A DNA stretch of 64,000 nucleotides from Homarus americanus (Eukaryota > Arthropoda > Malacostraca > Decapoda > Nephropidae): the NCBI RefSeq assembly GCF_018991925.1, contig NW_024756415.1:72501-136500 (forward strand). The letters are read 5' to 3'. Shown one piece after another: positions 20,641 to 32,261 of the stretch. Position numbers and translations under genes: made by a program. Numbering within the stretch: position 1 is the first letter of the stretch; every line of letters starts with the position of its first letter. A model generated the notes under the pieces. That model saw nothing but the letters and a program-made list of their open reading frames with translations. It was not told the origin of the DNA and did not search any database.

Positions 20641-21220
20641 GTTCTAGGACAAGCTAGGTGGTGCTAGGAAGGGATGCTAGGTGCTAGGAGAAGCCCAAAA
20701 CCATCCTTGGACAGGTTGAGAGTAGCTAGGAAGAACTGCTATGAGGAAATATATCACCCTAGGACAAGTTGGAAAGGGGGGAGGGGGACTATAAATGGGC
20801 TGCTAGGTGACAGGAGGAGGTAAGACACTGTTAACATTAGCTAGGAGACATAGAGAGGAGTCAGGAACAACTGAGATACACTAGGGGGCAACAGGTTCTC
20901 CTAAGTCACTCAGGGAAAGGTTAGGAGGAGCTAGGAAAGGCTGCCAGGAGCAAGATGTATATCCTTCGGCAGGCTGAGAGGTGCTGCAAGGAGACGAACT
21001 GCCCTATGATAGCCTAGGAGCTAGATGATCCGAGAACGGGTTAGGAGGAGTCAGGTGATCCTAGGACGGGCTAGGAAGAAGAGTCAGGTGACCCTAGTGC
21101 GGGCTAGGAGGAGCCAGGTAATTCTAGAACGGGTTAGGGGAGGAGGAGAGTCAGTTGATCCTAGTACGGGCTAGGAGGAGGAGTCAGGTGATCCTAGGAC
21201 GGGCTAGAAGGAGGGATCTA
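20640..21220. repeat. Degenerate CTAGGA minisatellite, about 30 bp at the 3' end
   Basis: The best-preserved part (about 21030-21210) has units of CTAGGACGGGCTAGGAGGAG followed by TCAGGTGATC. The CTAGGA core continues upstream to about 20640 in poorly conserved units. Confidence 0.82.
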
Positions 21221-21335
21221 GTGCAAAGTGAATATGGTCGGTAGCCTTGTGAGGAGGATTATAACAAGGGCTCAGATCGAGTGAGGACAGGCTGGTGGCG
21301 AGGAGGGGATTCCCTCTGTTAATTGAGAATACTGC

Positions 21336-21665
21336 CAAGTGGGGAGTGAGGGAGGGGAGGGAGAGGGGAAGGAAGGAGAGGAGGGAAAACGGGAGGGGAG
21401 GAGGGGGGGGAAGGAGAGGGGGAGACAAGGGAGAGAGGAGGAGGAAGAAGAGGAAAAGAAAAGATGAGAAAGAAAGAGAGGGATATAGGGAGAGGGGAAA
21501 GATAGAAGGGGACAGGAAGGAGGGAAATGAGAGGGGGGAAGCGAGGGAAGAGAGGAAGGAGAGGGAGAAAACGAGAGAGGGAAAGGAGGAAGTGAGAGGT
21601 TGGAAGGGAGGGGAGAGAGGATGAGTAAAAGCAGATTGATAGGGCAGAAAATAGTATCTGTGTCG

Positions 21666-21734
<69 letters not shown>

Positions 21735-21885
21735 GAAAAAGAGGGGAGGGGAGGGGGGGGGAAGAGGAAAGAGAAAAAGCATAAAAAGGGAATAAGTAAA
21801 AATACCAACAAGAAAGGGAGGAAAGGAAGAGGGGAGACACAGTGAGGGGTCAGAAAGGAAGGGGAAGAGAGGGGAGTAGAGGGTT
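21336..21885. repeat. 0.55 kb polypurine tract with (AG)n core
   Basis: Nearly pure A/G on the plus strand. An uninterrupted AG run lies at about 21668-21733. It produces long serine/leucine/proline-rich minus-strand frames (21204-21935) that are not genes. Confidence 0.93.
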
Positions 21886-21948
21886 AACATGGGCATAATC
21901 TGAAAGTCATTAACAAACATCAAAGTCAGTGTCAAAAGTCAACATCAA

Positions 21949-21981
21949 AGGTCAAGGTCAGAGGTCAGAGGTCAGAGGTCA
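21949..21981 (+). promoter_or_regulatory. Cluster of five AGGTCA half-sites (DR0 and three DR1)
   Basis: AGGTCA occurs at 21949, 21955, 21962, 21969 and 21976. The first pair has no spacer (DR0) and the next three pairs have one base (DR1). DR1 is the classical site for RXR/USP, HNF4 and COUP-type receptors. It is also exactly what a short heptamer repeat would give by slippage, and diverged AAAGTCA words precede it, so function is unproven. Confidence 0.4.
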
Positions 21982-21999
21982 CTATAATATAACGAAATA

Positions 22000-22215
22000 A
22001 TTTACTGAAAAATATAACATAAGAGTATACTACAGGAATATACCTTATTATACCATGAAAATATACCATACAATTATCCCGTACGAATATACCGTAGAAA
22101 TATACCATACGAATATAACCAAATAATAATAATACCTGAAGAATATACTTTACGAATATAACGTAACAATATAGTGTAAAGATATACCGTAAGAATATAT
22201 CGTAAATATGAGGAT
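22000..22215. repeat. Degenerate GAATATACC(G/A)TA repeat
   Basis: About thirteen diverged 14-16 bp units of CGAATATACCATA. Tyrosine/isoleucine-rich minus-strand frames (21965-22277) result. Confidence 0.8.
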
Positions 22216-22329
22216 AAAAATATAAGTACAAAAATATATATATATAATTGATCAGCGGATGGAGGAACACATCTCATGAGGATGTTGGCTTATTTTCACA
22301 GCTTGGGAGATTACATGGAAAGCTCATTA

Positions 22330-22492
22330 TAAGGTGGGGAGAGTGGGGAGTGGGAGAGGAGGGAGTGGTGGGAGGTAGAGGGTGGTTGGGAGAAGAGGGA
22401 GTGATGAGAGAGTAGAAGGGGAGAGGAGGGGGTGAGGGAGGGAGGGGAGAAAGGGAGGAAGGGAAGGGGGGAGGGGAGGGAGAGAGACAGAG
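22330..22492. repeat. Polypurine tract
   Basis: A/G-rich plus strand with GGGGAG and GGGAGGGAG words, ending AGAGAGACAG. Confidence 0.85.
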
Positions 22493-22664
22493 CTAGATTA
22501 TATCACATGTCATGTCAAGTATACTCCAACAGAACATTACATCTGATTATATACGATACAAGAAAAGGTTATTGACGAGTACATTATGATAATGGTTGAG
22601 CCTCGTGTTTTGGGATGATCAGCTCTAAGGCAACTTAAATGGGTATTTGTTTAAGCTGTCACCA

Positions 22665-22912
22665 ACACAACAAACACGAGTTAGTGAGGCGTATAACACA
22701 GTGTCAAAGAGTAACATACGAAGACCGGACAACTCACCAACTGCACTTAGTAACCAATACCCAGGAACACAATCCGCTAATCGCCTAACTTCCAATTTCC
22801 CAATAAGGGCGTATAAAACTTAGTTATTGTTTCACCCTGTCTGGGGATCTAACCCGGGACAACTCACTTGTGGGACGAGTATGCTAACCATTACACCAAG
22901 TACAACTAACAC
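22665..22912 (-). mobile_element. tRNA-derived SINE
   Basis: The minus strand has an RNA polymerase III box A-like TGGTGTAATGGTTAGCAT (22881-22898) and a box B-like GGGTTAGATCCCC (22843-22855) at tRNA-like spacing. It differs from the box B consensus GGTTCGANTCC in the TTCGA core. The body continues to about 22665 with no tRNA acceptor stem partner, so this is a tRNA-headed retroposon and not a functional tRNA. Its tail contains a GGCGATTAGCGGATTGTGTT segment. The exact 3' end and target-site duplication are not clear. Confidence 0.75.
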
Positions 22913-22961
22913 ATTCATTTGACATACTTACGTATTATCATATAAATACATACACAGATAA

Positions 22962-22981
22962 AACACACACACACATACACA

Positions 22982-23014
<33 letters not shown>
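22962..23014. repeat. (CA)n microsatellite with ATACA interruptions
   Basis: CA dinucleotides broken by ACATAC in two places. Confidence 0.95.
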
Positions 23015-23015
<1 letters not shown>

Positions 23016-23079
23016 TATTTGGGTAGGATCTGCTTAAGAATGAGGTCTCCCAATTTATGTATACTAAAATAAAAACCTT

Positions 23080-23465
23080 TTGTCAGGTGTGTGTGTATCT
23101 GTGTGGGGACGACCACGAACACTCCCTGATCGCGCGTCCTGTATTTAAACAATGTTGGTCATAGCCGGCTGGTCTATGTTAACAGGCCATATCCCAATTT
23201 TTCAATGGCTCCTCCTATTTCGTGCCGGTCATTTGTTACTTTGGTATTCAAATCCCTCATGATCAGCAGCATGTCGCTCTTGTCAGCCGGACTAATGGTA
23301 GCGAGCAGTTGTGAGTACACCTGCTCCATTATCCCTTCATCTGCCTTTCTAGTTATGGCAGACACCTGACTTACTGTAGCCGCGCCCACTCTTGTCCTCA
23401 GGTGAGTTACCGTAAGCCTTTCACTCATCACCTGCCCTGGGACGTCCTTCTGTTCAGGGCGAGTG
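23080..23465 (-). pseudogene. LINE endonuclease-domain fragment, inactive
   Basis: The minus strand contains MSERLTVTHLRTRVGAATVS, EGIMEQVYSQLLATISPADK and SDMLLIMRDLNTKVTNDRHE. The last is a decayed form of the LLxMGDFNAKVG motif of apurinic-type LINE endonucleases, with the glycine and phenylalanine of GDFN replaced (RDLN). After a stop, the usual next block is seen as FKYRTRDQGVFVV. In an intact element this domain nicks target DNA to start reverse transcription. Here stops and altered catalytic residues rule out function. It may be the 5' half of the same LINE clade seen at 6.3 and 12.3 kb, but no overlap allows that to be tested here. Confidence 0.72.
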
Positions 23466-24580
23466 TTACGCCCTATCCGTGGGCCTGAGCTTCATCCCTT
23501 TCTTAACATACAATTGTCACATTGTTAACTTGGCTGTCACCCTTCTGGCCAGTGTGTTCCACGAAGTCAACTTGGTACTACTCCACAAGGCTACCGGGAG
23601 ACCACACAACCTTATACTCCAGGTGACAATACTTCCCTCGTGTGCAGGAGAGTTTGTCATGAGAAAGTCCTTAATTGCAGGTAGAATTCACCACACAGCT
23701 TTATTTTAGCAAACTGTTCAAATTCCCATCTGAGTGTTTCTCAGATCCTCCTCGCAGATTTTAACACACTCAATGCAAAATATATTCCTTATTTCGTCGA
23801 TACATAATTATAATATTTTGGGACACCCTATATAAACAACAATGTCAATTATAAAACTTATGATAATGTAAACAGTCACGCCTCTCTAGCCTTCCACATT
23901 AAAGAGACTAAAACACTGTACCTTCTATCTTTACTGACTCTTGTGTGGGTGGATTAAGGGTTACTCTCACCACAATGATAGGACGAGACAGAAGGGTGAA
24001 TGATGTAAGAGCTAAGAAAACAAAATAGAAGAATATGAAAAACACAAAAGATAATAAATTTAACAAAAGAAACAGAAAAAAAAATTAAAAGCGTAGAAAG
24101 AAAATTAATATAAAACCAAAGTAAAATTAACACAAAAACACATTATAAAACAAGACATATACAAAACATGTAAATAAAATACTGAAACGAAAACAAGATA
24201 AAATAAAGAAAAAGAGAGATACAAAGGGAAAAAAATTCAGAACACAGAGAGAAAAAACTGAACGACACAAAAAATAACAGGAATTAACATACACCAAAAA
24301 TCCAATCATATACTGTAGACACACGAGAGTTCTTCACCCAATAAATCTGACATCTTGACTTTTCTTCCCCGAAACTCTCCCGGCTGAGGGTCATCTGTCT
24401 TCTGATGGTGAACATATGAACACTCTCATACAGCTATATGTATTATGTATGAATGTATTGATGATTATATGTTTGTATTGGTGTTCATTTATTATAATTA
24501 ATGTTTACCTATTACCCAATCGCTATTTAATTTATCAGACTGCCTCAGGTTCTTGGGTTCAGAATCTTGGCTACAAAGTG
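23466..24580. other. Unique AT-rich stretch; A-rich 24010-24300
   Basis: No supported gene. A 76-codon plus-strand frame at 23479-23709 adjoins the LINE remnant but has no known motif. GGGACACCCTATATA at about 23820 resembles GACACCCTGTATA near 35374. Confidence 0.4.
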
Positions 24581-24582
24581 AG

Positions 24583-25330
24583 CGTCAGATAATGAGTACG
24601 CTCTGTGTTGGCTGGAGGCTGCAGCAGTATCCCCTCAAGAGTCACTTTGGCGGTCTGTATCCATAGGGCGCCAGACCTTAAAGCCAATTTACTCTGAGCC
24701 TAATCTTCTATTTGTGTCACACCCCCGGAGAGAGGGAGCTGGTTCAGAGGCGTATATCTATCCCTCGCCGCCAGGCCTGTCTGTGAAGGTTCTTGTTGTG
24801 AGTGGGTGGGTGTCTTTTATACCTCGACCAAGCTTTGTGTATGAGATCACCTTCCTCTAGGCACTAACACCATAAAAAAGATTGATCTGGAGGCTTTGCT
24901 GCCTTTCTGGAATATACTGTATTTGGGCTGGAGATCTAGGCTGTGGCTGGTGAAGACATTCTCCTGATCATTAACATCACCCCCTAATCAGCGGCGGCAA
25001 TCTCTGAGAGGAGAGATGGACAGTCTCCTGTAAACACTCCTTGAGCCAGGCTGTGAGGGCAGATTCCTCCACTCGACCCCTCGGAAGGTCAGCTTTTGTA
25101 AGGGCAGCTTTATGGTCTAATGGGCCGACGTATCTAAAAGCTTTACAACTACCTGTCATCAGGCAAGACGACCAAAATGTGTCTAAAGAAAAACAATAAA
25201 CGTGGAGAGAGAACTACACAAAGTTCCTCTGGATGGGGCGCTGGCTGAGGTCACCTTCAAGGAGGATGTGTTCACCGCTTTACTGAACGAGTGGGAGCCT
25301 GTGTGTTCCTTCAGGAGACTAACTAAATGT
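24583..25330. other. Coding-like interval, unidentified
   Basis: Three protein-like open stretches lie together. First, plus-strand 24583-24856 is open for about 90 codons without an ATG (it includes ETLKP-like QTLKPIYSEPN and YIYPSPPGLSVKVLVVSGWV) and ends at a TAG that is also an acceptor-like CTTCCTCTAG. Second, plus-strand 24858-24967 is open from that site (KKIDLEALLPFWNILYLGWR) to a TGA. Third, plus-strand 25202-25330 reads VPLDGALAEVTFKEDVFTAL and NEWEPVCSFRRL. The minus strand at 24977-25159 is also open. I recognise none of them, and the opposed orientations argue against one simple gene. Confidence 0.2.
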
Positions 25331-25334
25331 CTTA

Positions 25335-25565
25335 CCTCATCTTTTTCTTTCCTTCACCATCTCTCTCTCTCGTTTCAATTTGTCCCCCTCTTCCCTACCT
25401 CTCTGTCTCATTACTATCTCCCCCCCTTCCCCCTCTCACCCCACACCCCTCTACCCCCACACTCTCACCCCCACACCCCCTCTCTCTCTCACCCCCACAC
25501 TCTCTACCCCCACACCCCCACCCCACACCTCTCTCACCCAGCCTACCTCCCCCACACCACTACTG
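25335..25565. repeat. Pyrimidine and CCCCCACA-rich tract
   Basis: TC-rich plus strand grading into CACCCCCACACTCTC-like repeats. Proline/serine-rich frames in all plus frames are artefacts. Confidence 0.8.
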
Positions 25566-25729
25566 TCAACATTCCCCTACGTCAAAGGTCTGCCTCCCTC
25601 CCACATCACCTAGTAATAGGCCACTTAAGGTGAAATCACTCACTGCTGGAGCTAAGGTGAACCAGGTGATGGAAGAGAAATATTATTACTCATGTGGAAA
25701 ATATTTTTAGTGGGCGAAAAGTTGGTCTC

Positions 25730-25855
25730 CCATAGCTTCTCTTTATCTCTTTTTCTTCCTCTATATTCTTCTCTCTTCCACTCACTTTTTCTTTCTGCCT
25801 TTCTATATCTTTCTCTTCCTCTCTTTCTATCTCTTTTACTCTCTCACCCCCAATG
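25730..25855. repeat. Pyrimidine-rich tract
   Basis: TCTCTTTCT words dominate. Confidence 0.6.
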
Positions 25856-25859
25856 TAGT

Positions 25860-27850
25860 ATAACTATATCCATTTTATATTACCTTTGTTGTTTTAGCCA
25901 TCAGAGTAGACGTTTGATTGCAATCACTCTACTAATTCCTGATTGTGTTATTGGTTGATTACATTCGTTTGACTGTTATAATATAATTGCTGTTTCTGTT
26001 ATTTCTGTTGTTTATTGTTTATTATTATTTCACTACAGTTGATAAACATTTTTTCCTGTCGATTTTATTGGTAAATTGTGTTCCTTTGTGTTCATTTGCG
26101 TTATACAAACTAAAAGAGATAGATAGATAGATAGACCATACAACATTTAGTACAAAGAGGACACAAGACACGGCCCTAGAGAACCCCAGTCCCATTGAAT
26201 ATGTGTCCAGATAAAACCCATCCAACAGATCGAAACAGGAACGACAAGACCCAAGAGAATAGAAAAGTCGAATGAACACTGTGGGAAATTTAATAAAATG
26301 GACCTTGACGCCAAACATTGTCATAAAATATATAAGTTTTATTGGTAACTAGAAATGGTTTGTTAGTTACCGAGAGTAAAGTATTATGTCTGAGAGTCAA
26401 TACTATGTTTCAGGAAATACAGTTATTTTTCGTATAACTTTAAGATTCCATGTACGACTAGTTATGAATTGTCCAACTTCAGTAAATAAAAAAATATATA
26501 TATTTTCTTGAGCCGAAAATCAGCACGATTCTTTTTTAAGTGATTTTAAACTGGCAAAAAAAAAATACTACATCACACAAACACCTTTTCCCTTCCAAGT
26601 AAAGGTTAATAGAGGTAGAATTTACACAAAATATACCTGATAATTACAGAGGACACAGAAAATCCAATTACATAAGTGACAAACAAGTTTCACCAAAAAT
26701 AAATACATATTCTTTCATCTCATTTCAAAACATATTCCAGAGGCAATTAATTAAATTCATTGTCGCAGGTTCAGAGGGAAAGGTCAACTCTAATCTTGGG
26801 AGATGTTATGAAATGTTGACAGCCGCGCGTGTGTTGTGTTGTTTCACCTTAATCAACTGATATTGTTGGATATGCAGAGAAAAACGACAAACTGGTTAGG
26901 TGACACAGACAAGACTACGAGGTGACTTCATAGCGGTGTTGCTGTGATGAATGCTATTTTAGATTAACATAGTTTGTTCGCTGTCTAAAAATCTACTTGT
27001 TACTGTAAAGATTAAAGGTTCGGCTACTTCTCGTGATGATGTTCGGATTTATATACTTATTGACAAGTATATAAATATATGAAAAATATACTTTTGCCAT
27101 CTATTTCATGTGATATATGACACTAGACTCAGGTGGTAGTGGGCTGGGTCATATATGTGTCAGACAGGAGTGGGTAGTGTCCTCTTCCTCCCACTTTATG
27201 GAGACAAAAAACAGAACCAACAGAAGCATTCTCTCAGAGGACCTCACATCAAAGGTCAACTCCAGTCTCAGTTGTTTTTCCTCGTGTTACTGTCGGTGTT
27301 TTCCTCAAAATGGAAAGAAACGTGGAAATAAAAATGGTGGTATAGATCTGGCGTGAAAACACATTAAAAAATATTCGACCATCTGATAACCCTCTAGAGT
27401 ACTGGGCATGACGTCAGTGGAGGTTTTCAATAATTTATTCACACTGAGGTCAAGACTACAGCTACAGGTGATGAAATACATCATCTGGATCATTTTAAGA
27501 ACAGTATATCTATTCGGGAATCAATCACACATTAAAGCAATATCACAATAAACTGGAACATAACAACATGGCAAATCTTATAGCTGAACTTAGGAGTTTG
27601 GCCACAACTACCACACCTGCCACCACCTGTGTTCCCCATCTGGTCTTTTAATAAATGGAGTTTAAGACTAAACAACATGATTTATAGATATGGCTGACAG
27701 ACTACTTTCCTCTAGTGACGTCACGACCAACTGACCAATTTTTGTAATAATTTTGCGGTAGATCAAAATTTTCCAACAATCTCTTAGAAATTAGTTGATT
27801 AAAATTATGGTCCAATAAGACTGAGGTCCATTACGACTGCGACTCATTAA
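25860..27850. other. Unique AT-rich stretch, no gene seen
   Basis: A short GATA run at about 26117-26136 is the only repeat. Frames at 26025-26324 (minus) and 27117-27356 (plus) have no recognisable domain. Confidence 0.4.
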
Positions 27851-27879
27851 GGGTGGGACCTATAATAAATTTGGGTTCA

Positions 27880-28152
27880 TCAGGGGTGGGGCTATTAAGA
27901 CGAGCCAATAGGACTGGGGTCTAAGAGGACTGGGGTTCACGAGGACTGGGGTCTAAGAGGACTGGGGTTCACGAGGACTGGGGCATAAGAGGACTGAGGT
28001 TCAAGAGGACTGGGGCCTAAGAGGACTGGGGTTCACGAGGACCGGGGCCTAAGAGGACTGGGGTTCACGAGGACTGGGGCCTAAGAGGACTGAGGTTCAC
28101 GAGGACTGGGGCCTAAGAGGACTGGGGTTCACGAGGACAGGGGCCTATTGGA
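27880..28152. repeat. 32-bp minisatellite made of two 16-bp halves
   Basis: About seven units of GAGGACTGGGGTTCAC plus GAGGACTGGGGCCTAA. The halves share GAGGACTGGGG, so the array grew from a 16-bp ancestor and was then amplified as a 32-bp dimer. Flanking units to about 27840 are diverged. Confidence 0.93.
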
Positions 28153-28482
28153 CGTGCCTCCCAGCGGGGTTTGGTGTCCCTCCAGGATTCTCAGAATACA
28201 ACATAACTCTCCCATAGGTACAAATTATCAAAGATTTCTTACAACACTAAACAAAAGGTTGCGTGTGTGTGTCAATACTTATGTGTAAGCAAGTATAAGT
28301 AAGTGTATAAGTACAAGTACACATAGAGGCAAGTATGAGTAATGATAGAATGGCAATTATAAATAAATTTAAGCGAGATTTAGAATTTAAAAATACGTGT
28401 GTCAACTATATATATAAACACAGCTCATAATGGAGTGGCTAGATCTTGGTGCACCTCTAAAGCTCCACAACTAAATCTATCT

Positions 28483-28702
28483 TAATCTTACCTAACTTAT
28501 CCTAACCTAAGCTAACCCTTTCCAACCTAATCTAACCTAACCTAACACAACCAAACCCATTCCACCCTAACCTAAACTAACTTAAACAAACTCAATCCAA
28601 CCTAAACCCAACCTAACCTTACCTAACCTGACCTGACCTAACTTAACCCACCCTAACCTAACCTGACCTGACCTAACTTAACCCACCCTAACCTAACCCC
28701 TC
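28483..28702. repeat. CCTAA-rich block, interstitial telomere-like
   Basis: Many CCTAA pentamers (complement TTAGG), in perfect short runs mixed with CTTAA, CCAAA, and CCTGA variants. TTAGG is the arthropod telomere unit. Orientation is opposite to the blocks at 57.5, 60.2 and 63.3 kb. Confidence 0.9.
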
Positions 28703-28962
28703 CAGGTAGTGGTAGGGTGATTTATCTTCAGGTGAAATAACCTGGGGTGCCTAATCTTCAGGTAATTCTACACTCCAGTATATCATAAACACCCTGAAAC
28801 AAAAGAAGATAAGTTACATTCTCTCTATTACATGTCAGACTTACTCAAGTATTTTATATATAATTTTGTGGAGAAAGGCTTATATTATTTTATTTTGCTT
28901 TGACTAAATCTCGCTGTACGAGTGACATGGTATTTATAGTGCCTCATTGGAAAACTTCATTC

Positions 28963-28965
<3 letters not shown>

Positions 28966-29008
<43 letters not shown>
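28966..29008. repeat. (CA)n microsatellite
   Basis: About twenty-one CA units. Confidence 0.96.
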
Positions 29009-29010
<2 letters not shown>

Positions 29011-29084
29011 GAGGATTACTATTCACTGATGACTCATGAGTGTTATATATATATATATGATCAGGTTGTATTAAAATGTTTTTA

Positions 29085-29775
29085 GCGAAAAATAAATACT
29101 TGATAGCACATGTACCCCACAACGCTCCCTTTAGATATATAATACAATAGTTTCATTGGTCACGCTGATCACAGTATACGTTATTGATATTATGTTCTCT
29201 CGTGTACTGGGCGTCCATTATGTGACCCATTGTAAAACTTAATGACCTTAAAAATACTATCGATACAACACGATGGTTATATTATACCTGACAAACAAAT
29301 TATTATTATTTTTTATTCTGTTCATCAATAATAATAAACAAATATGTGCTCTATCTATTTTCTTTAAAGGTTTATTACTTTCTAAAATGGGTTAGATAAT
29401 TTATGGACACACTGTACAATATAACCAAACATTATCACTGCCCACCTGGCCGTCACTCACACAGCGTACAGTCAGTCACGCAAATTAAATAATTCTCTGA
29501 TTTCAAACATTTTAATATCAAAGCAAAAAATCAAAACAGTCATATAGACAAAAATGTGAACGGTGGCGGTCAACACATACAGAGATACCTTCCCTAAAAT
29601 ACACTTAATTCTACAAAAATACTCCACCTCTCCCGCTATAATTACTCCCTGCTGAAACACCCGCCCTCACCTCCAACGCTTCATGAATTTTCTAAGTTAA
29701 AGTATACAGCCTTAAAGCTCTCCTCTCTCCCTTGGTATTCCCTTTAGTTATGTCAAAGGCCTAAATTATTGAGGG
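29085..29775. other. Unique AT-rich stretch, no gene seen
   Basis: No repeat or coding signal that I can support. Confidence 0.4.
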
Positions 29776-29827
29776 AATAATAATAATAATAAAAAAAATA
29801 AATAATAATAATAATAATAAAAAAATA

Positions 29828-29871
<44 letters not shown>
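29776..29871. repeat. (AAT)n microsatellite with poly(A) interruptions
   Basis: AAT units broken twice by AAAAAAAT. Confidence 0.95.
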
Positions 29872-29873
<2 letters not shown>

Positions 29874-29879
29874 CTAGAG

Positions 29880-31280
29880 AAAATTATATCTTGGATTTCG
29901 TCAATAAAAAAAAATATGTTTAATAGATTAATACCTTTCAATTTCCTTTAAATAAATGAATCGTTTCAAACATAAATTCTCAATTGATGGGATAAACAAG
30001 ACCTCGTTAACTCAGTATATAACAAGTACGGGTAAATTCCTCACAGCAGCAGTAGTGTGGAAGTGATATGTTCCCTGCAGTGAACCAGTACAGTCACATA
30101 TAGAGCTCCTGACAGGGTTAAATTGAATTATATTTTGCATAATCTGGTTAACTTTGTCTCAAGATTTAATTTTAATGTATAGAGAATATGGTAGGTTATA
30201 CAGGCCTATCACACAGAGAGTGAGTGATGATAAAAGCAGCGTCATAACTACTGGAACCCAAATCTCAATTAGCCTCCTCCTACCAAGTTATATTGATGCC
30301 CATTGAGTAGAAATGAAGTTACAGCAAAAGAAAACAATCACAGCGTCGGACCCCCCAACCCCTCCACACACAGACTCTGCTTCTGACGAGATACAATAAT
30401 AACTTGAAACTTATATTACAAAAAAATAGGGTAGTAATCTCATGCTGGTACGTCATAGTATGTTGTTTTAATGTTGATAAAAGCAGAGAGGATACAAGAC
30501 AGTATTAATGTCATCTCGACGAGGATTGTTGTGACAAGCCACCTGTCTCTCTCTGACAATAATACCTTAATAACGACAAATTTCTGAACAAGGTAAAGTT
30601 TAATCTTCAAATTATTTCTTGTCTTCTGCAAATAAATGGTATTATTAGTTGAATTATTTAATCGTAATTTATATTTACTTAATACTGCGTTATCATTGAT
30701 TGAGAAAACAAAGTGTGATTTTTAGTGTGAGAGATGGGAAGAGTGGCCCAGAATATGTCATAACCTACGATGAACCACGAGTGAAAAAAAACCTCACGTG
30801 CTAAAAAATATCCATCAGGTCAGGTCACGAGAGGCGGGCATTACACTGACTCAATACAGCCAAAACATAACTTCCTCTTCCCTTTGTTGGTAACACAGCA
30901 CAACACACTTCCCCTCAACAACCTTTATATACTGACGCTTAAATTTCTGTACCTATGCCTGGATCCGTACTTGTGCCTGTACTACTGCAGCTGAATACAT
31001 GAAATTAAATAATTCATAAATACATAAAAGACGTTAAGTTTACCTGGATAAGTAACTAAGCTTTGGTGTAGAAGAGTTTACCTCACAATACATCATCACC
31101 TGTATAGTAGTAAAGGTGTGGGAGTTATACCTGGCAACACATCATAAACACGAGTATCAACACTGATAAGGAGCCGAGAACATTTACTCCACGAGAGAGA
31201 GAGAGAGAGAAGTTACCACAATGGACTACGACGCACTTGTTACAACTACTGGGAGAGTTATTGGGAAGACAGAGTACTGC
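29880..31280. other. Unique AT-rich stretch, no gene seen
   Basis: A short (GA) run at about 31194-31211 is the only repeat. The 63- and 83-codon minus-strand frames here (30440-30631, 31125-31376) show no domain. Confidence 0.4.
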
Positions 31281-31284
31281 GGCG

Positions 31285-31760
31285 ACGACTTTCCTTTCAA
31301 GGGGGAAAGCGACAGGGGGAAAGTTTTCTAAAACTCTCTTTTGGTGAGTGAAAGTGAAAGGGTTAAAAGTCTTCACTGAGTAAGGAGAACGATACCGAGA
31401 AAGCTTTCTAAAACTTTCTATGAGAATTGATAATAAAAAGAGGAAAGTGTTCCGAATTTCTCATTTAAAAAGTAAAAATTGCCAGGAGAAAGCTCGCTAA
31501 AACTTTCCACTAAAAAGAAAAGGTACCTAAGGCAGAATATGCTTTTCAGGAATGAGAGTGGCTAGGAGAGAGTTCTACCGCCTGCTGTAAACAGAGACAT
31601 TGAGAGGAATAAATCTCATCTTAGGAGAGACAGTGAAGCTCTGAAAACTCTCCTTTGATAAGAAATATCAGAAAGATCGTTCTCTAAAACCTTCCATTAT
31701 GAGAGAAAACGACAGGAAAACGTCTGTAAAACTCCTTCACAAAGAAGCAGTGTAAAGTAA
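31285..31760. repeat. Degenerate tandem repeat, GAGAAAGCTTTCTAAAACTTTC
   Basis: About seven units of roughly 60-65 bp centred on GAAAG(C/T)TTTCTAAAACT(T/C)TC, near 31318, 31399, 31490, 31640 and 31683. The core is partly palindromic (GAAAGCTTTC). Confidence 0.8.
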
Positions 31761-31768
31761 TGAAGTCA

Positions 31769-31858
31769 GAGTTTAAGCTTAGAGTACGACTAGCTTAGTG
31801 AAGTAAACAAATGAGGTCAAAACTCAAGCTTAGATTACGTTAAGCTTAGTGAAGATCC
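31769..31858. repeat. Two-copy direct repeat, AAGCTTAG(A)GTACG
   Basis: GTCAGAGTTTAAGCTTAGAG and GTCAAAACTCAAGCTTAGAT, each followed by TTAGTGAAG, about 46 bp apart. Confidence 0.7.
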
Positions 31859-31900
31859 GCTCAATAATCCAGGCAGACTCTTTATAACCTCAAGAAAACC

Positions 31901-32195
31901 ACAGGTGAGGCTTCAAATCCATCAACTAGTAACTGGTGAGGCTTCAAATCCATCAACTACTAACTGGTGAGGCTTCAAATCCATCAACTAGTAACTGGTG
32001 AGGCTTCAAATCCATCAACTAGTAACTGGTGAGGCTTCAAATCCACCAACTACTAACTGGTGAGGCTTCAAATCCATCAACTAGTAACTGGTGAGGCTTC
32101 AAATCCACCAACTACTAACTGGTGAGGCTTCAAATCCACCAACTAGTAACTGGTGAGGCTTCAAATCCACCAACTACTAACTGGTGAAGCTTCAA
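31901..32195. repeat. 31-bp minisatellite, about nine units
   Basis: Units of GGTGAGGCTTCAAATCCATC followed by AACTAGTAACT. Two positions vary (CATC/CACC and CTAGT/CTACT), and the CACC variants cluster in the second half, which shows direction of expansion. Confidence 0.96.
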
Positions 32196-32261
32196 TTATC
32201 TTCACTATAAATTTTCTCCAACACGACACGAGCGACCCACAGCGAAAAGGACTGGTGGCTG

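Noticed and set aside
21204..21935. 243-codon minus-strand frame with apparent membrane-like segments
   Set aside because: Serine/leucine/proline composition comes from the polypurine tract; no real domain.
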